This document shows, piece after piece, positions 1 to 9,289 of a stretch of 64,000 nt of DNA (position 1 is its first letter; each line of letters starts with the position of its first letter). The notes under the pieces are model-generated. The model did no database searches. It was given only the letters and a program-made list of their open reading frames with translations, and was not told the DNA's origin. A program made the translations under genes and the position numbers. Source of the stretch: Cymodocea nodosa (lineage: Eukaryota; Streptophyta; Magnoliopsida; Alismatales; Cymodoceaceae); contig CM072347.1 of NCBI GenBank assembly GCA_036874045.1, positions 5,396,501 to 5,460,500 on the forward strand. The letters run 5' to 3'.

Positions 1-2102
1 TTTTATATATCCTATTGATATTGTAATTCTAGATTCCCAACAAATTAAGCATAAAAATAGTGATACATCTTTAATTTTGGGAAGACCATTTTTAGCAACA
101 TCAGGGGCTGTTATAAATTATAAAACTGGAGTAATGAAGTTAGCATATGGTAATGAGGATACTCAATTAAATATTTTCAAACCAAAAAGGTTTGAGGAGT
201 TAGAAATGTCCTTACATACCATAGACTTTTTAGAGAATGAAAGAGATATGTTAGATGATGTGATTCAAGAAGAATTAAATAGGCAAATCAATTTTGAAAC
301 TTTAGAAGAAAGTGAAAGCATAAATATAGAAGGAGATCAGAAAGAAATTAATTTAAAAAATGATGATGTTCAATTAGGAGCTCTAGCTTCTGATGGGCAG
401 CATTTAGAATTAAAACATTACCTCCTGAATTAACCTATATATTTCTGGAAGATAAACGGACCTGTCCAATCATTATTGCTTCAGATTTGAAAGAGGATCA
501 AATAGCTAAATTAAAAGAGGTAATAAAAAGTTATAAAGAAGTAATAGGATGGACTATGACTGATATAAAAGAATTAAGTTCAACTTTATGCTGTCACCAT
601 ATATATTTAGAAGAGAATGCTAAACCTGTTAGAATTCCTGAGAGGAGATTAAATCCAAACCTTAAGGAAGTAGTTAGGAAGGAAATAGTTAAATGGTTAG
701 ATAATGATATAATATATCCGATTTCTGATAGTTCGTGGGTTAGTCCAATCCATGTAGTTCCCAAGAAATCAGGATTAATAGTTATTAAGAATGAAAGTCA
801 AGACTTGATACCTACTAGAATTCAATCAAGTTGGAGAGTATGTATAGACTATAGAAAGCTGAATGTTGTGACTAGGAAAGATCAAGAGTAAAATATTACT
901 ATTGGGAAGACCCTTACTTATATAAGAAATGTCCTGATCTAGTTTTAAGGAGGTGTGTTCCAGAAACTGAATATTCGAGCATATTGTCTTTTTGTCATGA
1001 CCAAGCTTGTGGAGGACATTTTGGTTCAGGGAAAACTACTGCAAAAATTCTACAATGTGGGTTTTATTGGCCAACACTATTCAAAGATGTTCATAAATAT
1101 TGCTTAAGTTGTTTAAGATGTCAACAAATAGGAAGAATATCAAAGAGGAATATCATGACTCTTAATCCTATTGTTGAGGTTGAAATCTTTGATGTGTGGG
1201 GAATAGATTTTATGAGTCCATTTCCTATATCTAATCAATTTAATTACATATTGTTGAGGGTGGATTATGTATCTAAATGGATAGAAGCTATTCCTACAAA
1301 AACTAATGATAACAAAGTGGTAATACAATTTATAAGAACAAATATATTTGCCAGATTTGGAATACCTAAAGCTATTATCAGTGATAGAGGAACTCATTTC
1401 TGTAATAGAAGTTTTGAAGCCTTAATGAAAAAATATGGAGTAAACCACAAAATTGCAACATCATATCATCCGCAAACAAGTGGACAAGTAGAAAGTGCAA
1501 ACAAACAAATTAAATTAATCTTGAAAAAAGTAGTAAATCCTACTAGAACAGATTGGGCTAATAGATTGATTGATGCACTTTGGGCTTATAGAACTGCTTA
1601 TAAAACGAGCTTAGGTATGTCACCTTTTAGGCTAGTATATGGAAAAAGTTGTCATTTACCTGCTGAAATAGAACATAAAGCTTATTGGGCATTAAAAACT
1701 CTGAACACTAATTTAAATCAAGCTGCCGAAAATAGGAAAATGCAACTAATTGAATTAGAAGAATTTAGAAATGAAGCTTATTCGAGTACTGTAAGAGAAA
1801 AAGAGAAAATTAAATTCTGGCATGATAGAAAAATTATTCCTAAAAACTTTGAAATAGGACAAGAAGTATATCTTTATATGGCTAAACTCCATAACCATCT
1901 AGGAAAATTAAGATCTAGATGGGTAGGACCTTACATAGTTCGAAATGTTTATCCTTATGGAGCTATTGAAATTGAAAATTCTAAAAATCAGAATATATTT
2001 AAAGTAAATGGACAAAGACTTAAACCTATTCTGAAAACACCAAAAAGCTCTTTTGAAATTATAGAAGAAATCAGAGTAGAGGACTACTCGAGTTTTACTT
2101 AG
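1..2102 (+). pseudogene. pol: E1 pol (protease, partial reverse transcriptase, integrase), fossil
   Basis: The left part encodes the end of an Athila-type aspartic protease (GRPFLATSGAVINYKTGVMK; the same motif occurs intact in E3). It is followed by the N-terminal RT region (ESSWRVCIDYRKLNV-like motif, here SSWRVCIDYRKLN) and an integrase. The integrase shows the zinc-binding HHCC part ([11 protein letters not shown] then CLRCQQIG), catalytic-core motifs ([24 protein letters not shown]) and a C-terminal tail ending at 2102. The integrase half reads as one long frame of 372 residues. Pol is incomplete and broken in a few places. The protein would cleave the polyprotein, copy RNA to DNA and insert it. 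Confidence 0.9.
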
Positions 2103-2174
2103 TAAGAAATCAGTTTTTATGTTTATATATATATATAAAAAAAAAAACATTAAAAATATATATAAAACATAAAA

Positions 2175-2455
2175 ATAGTTGCGGTTCAACCGATTGGATC
2201 CATCGGTATGGCCGTAAAATTAAAAAAATATTTAGGTCTGACCGAAGCGTAGCATCAGTATGACCGGAACATAAAAAATATATATATTGGTTTTATCGAA
2301 GCATAGTATCGGTTAAACTAGGAAAAAAAATTGAATATTAATTTTCAAAAAAAAATTTGTTTTACCAAAACATAGTATCGATTCAACCGAAAGAAAGATA
2401 AAAAAATAAAAGAATATTTAGGTCTGACCGAAGCATAGTATCGGTTAAACCTGTA
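2175..2455 (+). repeat. AACCG/CGGTT interspersed inverted repeats
   Basis: Units of the form 'ggtctgaccgaagcatag' followed by 'tatcggttaaac' recur about four times with A-rich spacers. Each unit has a palindromic core made of ACCGA and TCGGT arms. The same array occurs at 38455-38700 and in reverse at 53200-53470. It is a family-specific noncoding repeat of unknown role. Confidence 0.75.
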
Positions 2456-2509
2456 AAAAAAATAGAAAAACTATTCTCTGTAATATTTTTATTATTATAT
2501 TTGCTTGTA

Positions 2510-2605
2510 CGAGTCCGTTGAGTTACGCTTAACTCAACAAGCTTACTCCGTTGAGTCTTGAGTTAGACAACGAGCTTATTCCATTGAGTTACTTGTAACA
2601 CAACG
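2510..2605 (+). repeat. Cluster of GTTGAGTTA / TAACTCAAC palindromic units
   Basis: Here 'ccgttgagttacg' is followed by 'cttaactcaacaagc', then two further half units. The arms GTTGAGTTA and TAACTCAAC are reverse complements separated by 3-6 bases, so each unit can fold as a short hairpin. The motif recurs in many noncoding places in this window, in both gypsy and copia elements. Confidence 0.8.
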
Positions 2606-2844
2606 GAGTACTGTAGCTAAGACCGCGGATAAAATAGTAATAGTTGGTTCGGAAAATGACCCGATTACCCACCTAAACTTAGTGCTTATTTAAACTAAAA
2701 CCTAGGGTTTTGGGGGCATTATTTGACAAATCATTTAGAATCTAGCACAGTAGAAATCAGAGCGATTACGTGCTGTTATGTAACTCCATGATGATGAAGA
2801 TGACGCCTGAATTCTAGGAAGATGTTGTTGATACATCAGAATTT

Positions 2845-5012
2845 TTGAAGGAATCAGAAGAGTGGCACACGCGGCAGAAGATCAGAAATACGACAAGAGA
2901 GAAAGAGCTACAGAAGGTAGAATCAGAACTTTTCAAGTTGAGAAGAGATTTAGTAGATATGGATATACGAATACCTCAAATGATGGAAACACGAATCAGA
3001 ATCGCAACAGAAATAGCACTAAGTAAAGAAAGACAAATAAGGCCAAGTAACGAAGTTGCCCTAGAATTAATCCAGCGTAAGTCCCGACTTTGGTTCAAAA
3101 GACGAATCTATAGACAAGCTAAACGGGTGATCTGGGAGCAAGAAAGGAAAGCAAATGAAGAGGCAACTAAAGAACGGGAGGAACCAACTGCTGAAAGACT
3201 TATTCTTGAGGAGCAGCAGTCTGGACCTTCAGTTCCACCAATTAAGTCATTGACACGAGCAGAAATGATGGGGCCTTCGACTGAAGAAGAAATAAGAGAA
3301 TTTGCAGAATTGGTTCAAGTTGGAAAAAACCAAGGAGAATCAGAAGACTTGGCAGTGGCTAAAGCACACCTGGTGTTTGATGCACTGTACAAAAAGAGGG
3401 CTGCAGAAAAGTTGAAAGCCCAATATAAAATCAAAGTGGAACAGCATCACGCAGCTACTGCCAGAACTGTTGCCAAACCTACTGCAAAAGGAGATGAAGC
3501 TGGTCCTTCGAGACCAATAATTAAAGTTAAACAGGAAGAGCTAGTACCTGTGACTTGAAGGCCTGTAGAGCCTATTGTTATAGATTTAATTTCAGAAGAT
3601 GAAGAGGAAGAACAGGCACAACTAATTAGAAAAAAGAAAGGAAAAGAAAAAGTGCCTAAATTTGAGGAAATTAAATCTGAAGTACCAATTTTTACAGGGC
3701 CTGTGGAGCAGATTTTTATTAACCTGCTATCCGATTCTGAGGAGGAGCAGGAGGAGCAAAGAAAAGAAAAAAATCAGGCTGAAATTAGTCTGCAGCTTGT
3801 ACAAGAAGAAACAGAAATTAGGGTAGAAACTGAATTGCCTGTGACTCCATCCCAATTGTTATAGAATCAGAAAGAACAGTAACAGAACAGATTGATAGTT
3901 AGGAGGAAGAAGAAAGAGTAGAAAATGAAGAGGTTGAAAGAAGCCATTTGGAAAAAAATAATTTCACAAATTCCACTGAAGAGCAAGAAACTCTTCAGCA
4001 AATTATGTAAAGAATTCAAGATAGAGTGGAGAGTTCTGCCGGCTCACCACCATAGATAGAAGCAAAAGCAAAAATTCAGGAATCTGAAGAGAATGTCCAA
4101 ATGCAGCCTATGCTGGAGGAAGAGCAAGAGCAAACCCCTTTGGAGCAACAAAGTCACCTTCCTAACCCGATTGAAACAACAATTTTGAATGAAGTACATT
4201 TTTGTAGTCAGGAAGCTTATATCAAATACCAAGAAATAAGGGGTTACGATATTATTTACAGTAGACCAGTAAATTGGGATGGAATGCAAGAAATCAAAGA
4301 TCTATTTGAATTCCAAGGTCTACTGCAATTTATATCTCAAGATAGAGGGCATGCAGTATATGAGAATTTAGTGCCCTATTTCTATGCAAATTTAAGAGAA
4401 GGAGAAGGAGAATTAATTTCAAATGTGGAGGAAGCTGATGTACAGATAACACCAGAGCTTCTCCACAACATATTTGGTTTAAAGAATGAAGGAACAAAAA
4501 TTTTGGAGGATACAACTGCAGTTGAATGGACTGAGCAGCAAATTAAGGATTGTTTAGCTATCAATCCTGGTGTGCCATTATTAAACAGATTGAAGCATTT
4601 AAATGGTAAAACACACATGGTAGCTAATATTCTGATTAAGAATGTCTATCAACGACAGGGTCATGACATAGAATTAAGTCAATTTGTCAAATGGGCCACG
4701 TATGCAGTTGTAAATAAAATCCAAATAAATTGGTCTGCAGTTTTTGTCTCTATGCTGAAAACAGTAAAGAAGAAATTATTTTATGGAGATTTGATTCCAC
4801 TGCTGATGGTGGATAGTATTGATTTCACTAAATGGACATCAAAAAGGAAAAGATCTAGAACCATTTCAGTGAAAGAATACAGAAATTTTGTAGCTGCGGA
4901 ACTAGCAGTACCTTCTAGAGGAATTACAGGAGCTGTAGAGAGGATTAATCAATTAGAACTTCAATTAGAAAAACTCCAGAAGGAAGTAGATGAACTTAGG
5001 CATAGAGATTAA
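2845..5012 (+). pseudogene. E1 env-like ORF (Athila third ORF), fossil
   Basis: The N-terminal third is a charged, probably coiled-coil segment (ESEEWHTRQKIRNTTREKE, then QRKSRLWFKRRIYRQ). A very acidic, Q/E-rich middle follows. The C-terminal 300 residues form a globular part with motifs IKDLFEFQGLLQFI, NIFGLKNEG, MVANILIKNVYQRQGHDIELS and KLFYGDLIPLLM. This resembles the putative plant transposon protein domain found in Athila-type elements (from memory; not searched). A coiled-coil is seen near the C-terminus (RINQLELQLEKLQKEVDEL). No signal peptide or clear membrane segment is seen, so 'env-like' refers to position only. It is broken in a few places. The same domain occurs in the copia ORF at 17879-20053. 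Confidence 0.8.
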
Positions 5013-5446
5013 ATTGTATTGTTCGTCTACTTGTGTAAAATTGTATGAAATTGTATGATGTACTTGTATTGTAATTGATTCATATTAATGAATGTAAATT
5101 TTTCAGATGCAATTTTCATACGTGTTTTGAATGTGAAATGAATGGAAATTATTGAATATTATGTTATTGTGAAACTTTATGAATGAATATGTAACAGATT
5201 TACAATTTGCTGAATGACAGGATAACTGCTTAAAAATTTCTACATGTTATAAGGTAAAATGTAAATTCTACATAACATAAAATGACCTACAATTTAAATC
5301 TTTATATAATGTTCAGATTTAAATGTATTTTAATCAAAATGAGGCATTAATGACAAAGATTTAACTTTATTACAATTAGTAGAATGACAAAAAAAAAAAA
5401 AACAGAATAGAAAACTTACGAGAGTGAAACTTAGAAGTTGCTAAGT

Positions 5447-5625
5447 GTTAACTCAACGAAGTAAGTCCATTGAGTTAACCGTAACTCCACGAGCTCAGTA
5501 ATATAATATAAGGTCACTCCGTTGAGTTATCTATAACTCGACGAAGTTAGTCCGTGGAGTTAGCAACAGTAACCGACTGTGTTCTGTTGAGTAATCTGTA
5601 ACTCAACAAGGTTAGTTCGTGGATT
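5447..5625 (+). repeat. Palindromic GTTGAGTTA/TAACTCAAC cluster upstream of the gag cassette
   Basis: About five imperfect units of the motif (for example 'ccgttgagttatctataact' and 'ctgtaactcaacaaggttag') alternate with CCGTGGAGTTAGC variants. The homologous cluster in E3 lies at 42795-43005 and in E5, inverted, at 49900-50160. Confidence 0.8.
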
Positions 5626-5789
5626 AAGCAGAACAGTTATTCTTTTAACCACAAACGAAACTTCGTCGGTTTAGCGGTTACCAAAATTTGAAATTAGTAG
5701 TGGTACACGTACCCATAAAAACAAGAACCACGATGCACGTTGCAAGCCACGTTCTTGCAACGAGATTTATTCACTTTATGGATGCGTAG

Positions 5790-5797
5790 TATATATA
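5790..5797 (+). promoter_or_regulatory. Candidate TATA box of an internal promoter for gag/F-box (E1)
   Basis: TATATATA lies about 135 bases before a good 5' splice site and 320 bases before the gag start. The E3 counterpart (43168-43175) is a better box, TATAAATA, and the flanking 'gaacagaatgttattta' is conserved between the two. A promoter inside the element is inferred from this; transcription starts are not known. Confidence 0.4.
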
Positions 5798-5932
5798 TGA
5801 AACAGAATGTTATTTACGAGTTACCAGCACTTTTAAGAGAAAGGAGAAAGCGTTGGAGGAACTGGAAGGAGAAGCAGCTGATTCAACCTTCATCCGATAA
5901 CAAATATTTATAGAATGGAAAGCTTCAAACAG

Positions 5933-6033
5933 GTATGTAATTAATCTTCTGCTATTTATTTATGAGCACATGGACTCGTTCTCTAAGCACTAAACGATTA
6001 GTAAGAACACCTACCTAGGAATTTTCATTGTAG
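5933..6033 (+). other. Candidate intron in the gag leader (E1)
   Basis: The donor context is AAACAG|GTATGTAATT and the acceptor is ATTTTCATTGTAG|AGG, about 101 bases apart. E3 has the equivalent at 43309-43424. In E2 the whole stretch is absent, and the leader runs from the primer-site region directly into the exon-like sequence AGTACTGAAAA. Confidence 0.45.
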
Positions 6034-6117
6034 AGGAGTACTGAAAAATTTTCTGAACTGAACTTTAACAAAATTCTTTAGGGTGTAGCTAACCTTTCTT
6101 TAAAAGAGAACGTAGAG

Positions 6118-7305
6118 ATGGCTGCTCCAGTAGAAAAACCATTAGGAGAGATTCTGTATCCTGAATTAATTGATGAACCTTCATGTATTCGATTGCCAAA
6201 CTTTGAGGGAGATAGGTTTGAACTGAAATCTAATTATATTAGTCAATTGCCACATTTTCATGGATTAGAAAGAGAGGATGCCTATTATTTCCTTAGAGAA
6301 TTTAACGAAGTTTGTCAAATGATGAGAATGTCGAACATGAGTATAGATGCTATTAAACTTAGATATATCCCTTTTGCTTTAAAAGATACAGCTAAGAGAT
6401 GGTTATATATTCTGTCGCCTGATTCAATTTCTACATGGACTGAATTTCGCTCTGTTTTTCTGAAAAAATACTATCCAACACATCAAACGATTAAAAAGAA
6501 GAAAGAAATATTAATGTGTAGCCAAAAACAAGGTGAATCATTCTGAAAATATTTTGAAAGATTTAAAGATTTACTGACTCAATGTCCACATCATGCAATG
6601 AGTATAGCACAATTAATAGGCATAATTTATGAAGGCATAGATGTTTCAACGAAATCTTTATTAGAATCTACTTGTCAAAATGGATTTTTAAAATTATGTA
6701 GTGAAGAAGCATGGGCATATTTAGAAAACTTTGCAAAAAGAACTGCATAGTGGGAAAATTCGGTTGAAGCTATTGCAGATAAAAGAATATTGTCAAGAGG
6801 AATGCATGAAATAGATTCCAATACTATGCTGGAGGTGAAATTAAATGAATTAACAAAGAAAATAGAAGAATTATCATTAAATCAAAAGCTAGCAGAAAAG
6901 AATACAAACATAAATAACTTAGATATTATTTATGCTAGAAACCAGAGAGATAACTTGGGAAATTCTTATAATCCTAATTAGAGAAATCTCCTGAATTTAA
7001 CTTGGAGAAACAACAATTTCCAGGGAGGAGAAAATATAAATGAGAAGAACATAAGTTATGAAGTATTAATTGAACAAGGAACTAGAATAGAGAAATTAGA
7101 AAAGATAATCCAACAAGTAAACAATCGTCTAGAATTTATATTTGGAAATGCTGCAAATCAAAATTAGAATAGAAATATATCACTTAGACAGAATGAACCA
7201 ATGGAAGTTAGACCTACTAGAGGATTGCCAATACAAGCTATACCTAATCCTGTCAATAGAACGGTTAATGAAATTGATACCTCTTTTGGGAGGGCAGCTG
7301 AATGA
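6118..7305 (+). pseudogene. gag: E1 gag (Athila-type capsid protein), fossil, placed after env-like ORF
   Basis: The start MAAPVEKPLGEILYPELIDE follows a leader shared by all three copies. Residues ~28-140 carry the Retrotrans_gag-type capsid core: LPNFEGDRFELKSNYISQL, HFHGLEREDAYYFLREFNEV, IKLRYIPFALKDTAKRWL and WTEFRSVFLKKYYP. ERFKDLLTQCPHH and the LESTCQNGFLKL region follow, matching Athila gag order. The C-terminal part (NSYNPNWRNHSNLSWRNNNF in the E2 copy) and a coiled-coil close the protein near residue 395. I see no zinc knuckle; that sits in a separate ORF next to the primer site in E3. It is broken in about three places. Position downstream of pol and env is the anomaly. Confidence 0.88.
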
Positions 7306-7330
7306 AGCAGCATATTTGAAGCAACTATTT

Positions 7331-7488
7331 GTATGTATATATGTTTTTATTTTTTTACGTTAATAGTATCGTAGAGTTAATTTTTAACTCAATGAACTTA
7401 GTCCATTGAGTTATGCCTTAACTCCACGAGGGTGTGTAGTAGTTATGTTAATTTTTGTCTCTACTAAATTTTTGTTTTTATTTTACAG
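7331..7488 (+). other. Candidate intron between gag and F-box gene (E1)
   Basis: The donor is GTATGTATAT and the acceptor is a pyrimidine-rich TTTTATTTTACAG|AATCG, ten bases before the F-box ATG. It contains a GTTGAGTTA-type palindromic unit (about 7370-7432). E2 has the same intron-like segment at 13548-13701. It could let one transcript deliver both proteins, or be an old 5' UTR intron of the captured gene. Confidence 0.45.
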
Positions 7489-7497
7489 AATCGACAA

Positions 7498-8637
7498 ATG
7501 GAATTAATGCAATTACCATTGGATGCACAAAGGGAAATACTAAGTAACTTGTCAGCTAAAGATCTGTGCAGGATGTATTGTGTATCAAAGGAAATTAAAG
7601 ACTGTATTGTAGAAAAATATTTTCAGGGACTACAAGCTGCAAAAATGACTAAGATTAGAGATAGATTCATATGGAGGTCATTTAATTGTAGTTCAAATAC
7701 CCATGAATATCTGGCTATGGAAGAAACTACTGGAATTCCACCCAATGCATTAGAAGGAATGAGTCATATTATGGGGATAGATGAAGGATTAATCATATAC
7801 AAGACGAGACCAAGGTATGCAAGTTTATAATTACTTGAGATTTTGATAAGAAATCCTATAACAGGAGAAGAATGTAATATAGGAAGACCTAATATATTTG
7901 AAGCACCAATTGAAAATTGTGGGTCATCTTTAATATTTTCTGATAAAAATTCTACAATTCCTGAAAAATTATATTATTGGAGACCTACAGGAAATTGGGG
8001 TGAAGATTTACGCTTAAGTGTGTATAATTTTCTGAATAGATCTTGGAATGAAAACATTATGATATATCTAGGACAGAAATCAGTAATTAACCAAACACAT
8101 GTCATACTTGATGGTTATATCTATTTAGTCACGGAGATATCAATAACATATAGATCTGATTTATACATAGTGAGCATAGACAGTTATGATGATTATATAG
8201 AAATTTTACCTATACCGAGTGAAATAGCTAAACCACCATCTGAAAAATTTAATGAAATTCAAATAGGAATGTGGTATAATGAAGAAGATGATCCTATTTT
8301 ATGTCTGATAAGATGGTGGGATGAACTGATGAAATTTCAAATATGGATTATGGAAGACATGAATGAATGGAAGTGGGAAGAGGAGTATATTGAAATAGAT
8401 GTAGAAATAGAAACTGCTACATTACCCTGGAACCAAAAAGGATCCCTTTCTGCATTACATATCATTAATGGTAATACACTCGTATTTGGAATTTATAATA
8501 TATTGCATGTTTACAAATTAAAAAGGAACGAAAACTTCATTAAAACAGAATTAATAGCAAGAAGAACTATGCCTAAAAAGTTTGCTTGGACTGATACATT
8601 TATTCTATTTGTTTCTACTTTTCAATCATGTTCTTAA
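7498..8637 (+). pseudogene. Captured F-box protein gene, E1 copy, broken
   Basis: The N-terminal ~40 residues fit an F-box: MELMQLPLDAQREILSNL, then SAKDLCRMYCVSKEIKDCI. F-box proteins bind SKP1 and choose targets for SCF ubiquitin ligases. The rest (about 340 residues) resembles plant F-box-associated domains: ILIRNPITGEEW-type motif, LSVYNFLNRSW, VILDGYIYLV, DLYIVSIDSYDDYIEILPIP and FQIWIMEDMNEW. The total coding span is about 379 codons, normal for this protein class. It is nearly whole with about one break. It sits between gag and the 3' noncoding region, in the element's sense orientation. No other retroelement protein looks like this, so capture of a host gene is the best reading. Confidence 0.85.
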
Positions 8638-9062
8638 GCTGTGATTTTGTGTGTTTAACGTGTGTATTCTGTATTTATTTTATTTTTTTTAAATAAAAAA
8701 AAAGGAATTTTGAAGTTTTTCATGTTCATTTTATAAAAAAAAAAAACAAACAAAACAAAATATCAATCCAGTTTGTTGGTATCTATTCTAGGAAACCAAC
8801 TGGCTTGCTTGTGAGCCACCAAAGGCATAGGAGCCTAGGTTCCACACAAGACACTGATTTATTAATATCTGTTAAATGTTATTTTGTTTTATATTCTGTG
8901 TTTATCTGGGAATGAAAAGTTTTTCAGAATCAAAAATCGAAATATGCAGAAAGAGATACAAATGGAACAAGGTATGTAACCAATTACTTATCCTGAATTT
9001 TAAATCAAACAAAACTTTATTCATGCCTGCTACAATTATTGTACTTATTGTCAAATCTTTTA

Positions 9063-9099
9063 CATTGAGGACAATGCAAAATGTAGGTATGGGGGGAGG
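9063..9099 (+). promoter_or_regulatory. Internal hairpin plus polypurine tract (E1)
   Basis: CATTGAGGACAATG forms a CATTG/CAATG stem. It is followed by GTAGGTATGGGGGGAGG. This is the arrangement that normally sits directly before the 3' LTR in Athila/Tat elements, yet the LTR here begins 1.3 kb downstream behind a second such signal. Equivalents are at 15270-15309 and 46546-46580. Confidence 0.7.
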
Positions 9100-9289
9100 T
9101 AATTAAAGTAACAGCCATGCAAGTTTGTTAATTAAAGGAATTAAAATGGTACTGCAAAGTTTTGAGGAAATTGAAAATTTTTCTGAACTTACTATAACTA
9201 TCCGATAATTGAGACTGTAAAATTTTTATAAACTACTTGAATGTTATATTTAGAAGGCTATAGAAGATGCTATAGAATTTATTATTTAT

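Larger units (their letters stand above)
2103..2844 (+). other. E1 spacer between integrase and env-like ORF
   Basis: This is an AT-rich noncoding stretch of about 740 bases with two repeat clusters. One is a run of AACCG/CGGTT-type inverted short repeats (2175-2455). The other is a cluster of GTTGAGTTA...TAACTCAAC palindromic units (2510-2605). It matches the same position in E3 (38400-39018) and, inverted, in E5 (52791-53519). In Athila elements this is where a splice acceptor for the env-like message is expected, but I could not single one out. Confidence 0.7.
5013..6117 (+). other. E1 spacer between env-like ORF and gag, with candidate internal promoter and intron
   Basis: The first ~430 bases are plain AT-rich sequence. 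Palindromic GTTGAGTTA units follow (5447-5625). Then come a promoter-like stretch with a TATA-like box (5790-5797), a purine-rich leader (5835-5930), a candidate intron (5933-6033) and a short leader to the gag start at 6118. The same layout is kept in E3 (42381-43508), which argues that it is a real component of the family. Confidence 0.65.

Noticed and set aside
1140-1397. Minus-strand open frames over integrase and other pol parts (also 1908-2189, 37443-37700, 23433-23696)
   Set aside because: They lie antisense to clear pol coding sequence, show no family motifs and mirror the codon pattern of the sense gene.
2510-2605. Palindromic motif arrays as a CRISPR or satellite array
   Set aside because: Units are imperfect, irregularly spaced and dispersed across elements of a plant genome; there are no uniform spacers and no long tandem array.
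2845-5012. A true envelope glycoprotein in the gypsy elements
   Set aside because: No signal peptide, transmembrane segment or cleavage site could be seen. The name env-like reflects position only.
7498-8637. F-box gene as an independent host gene next to retroelements
   Set aside because: Three copies share the same flanks (gag upstream, element 3' region and LTR downstream) and the same sense, so it travels with the element. A purely local duplication is still possible and is noted under findings.
8876-9106. Small ORF after the F-box gene
   Set aside because: Not kept in E2 or E3 at the same place. The sequence is better explained as noncoding with a polypurine tract.
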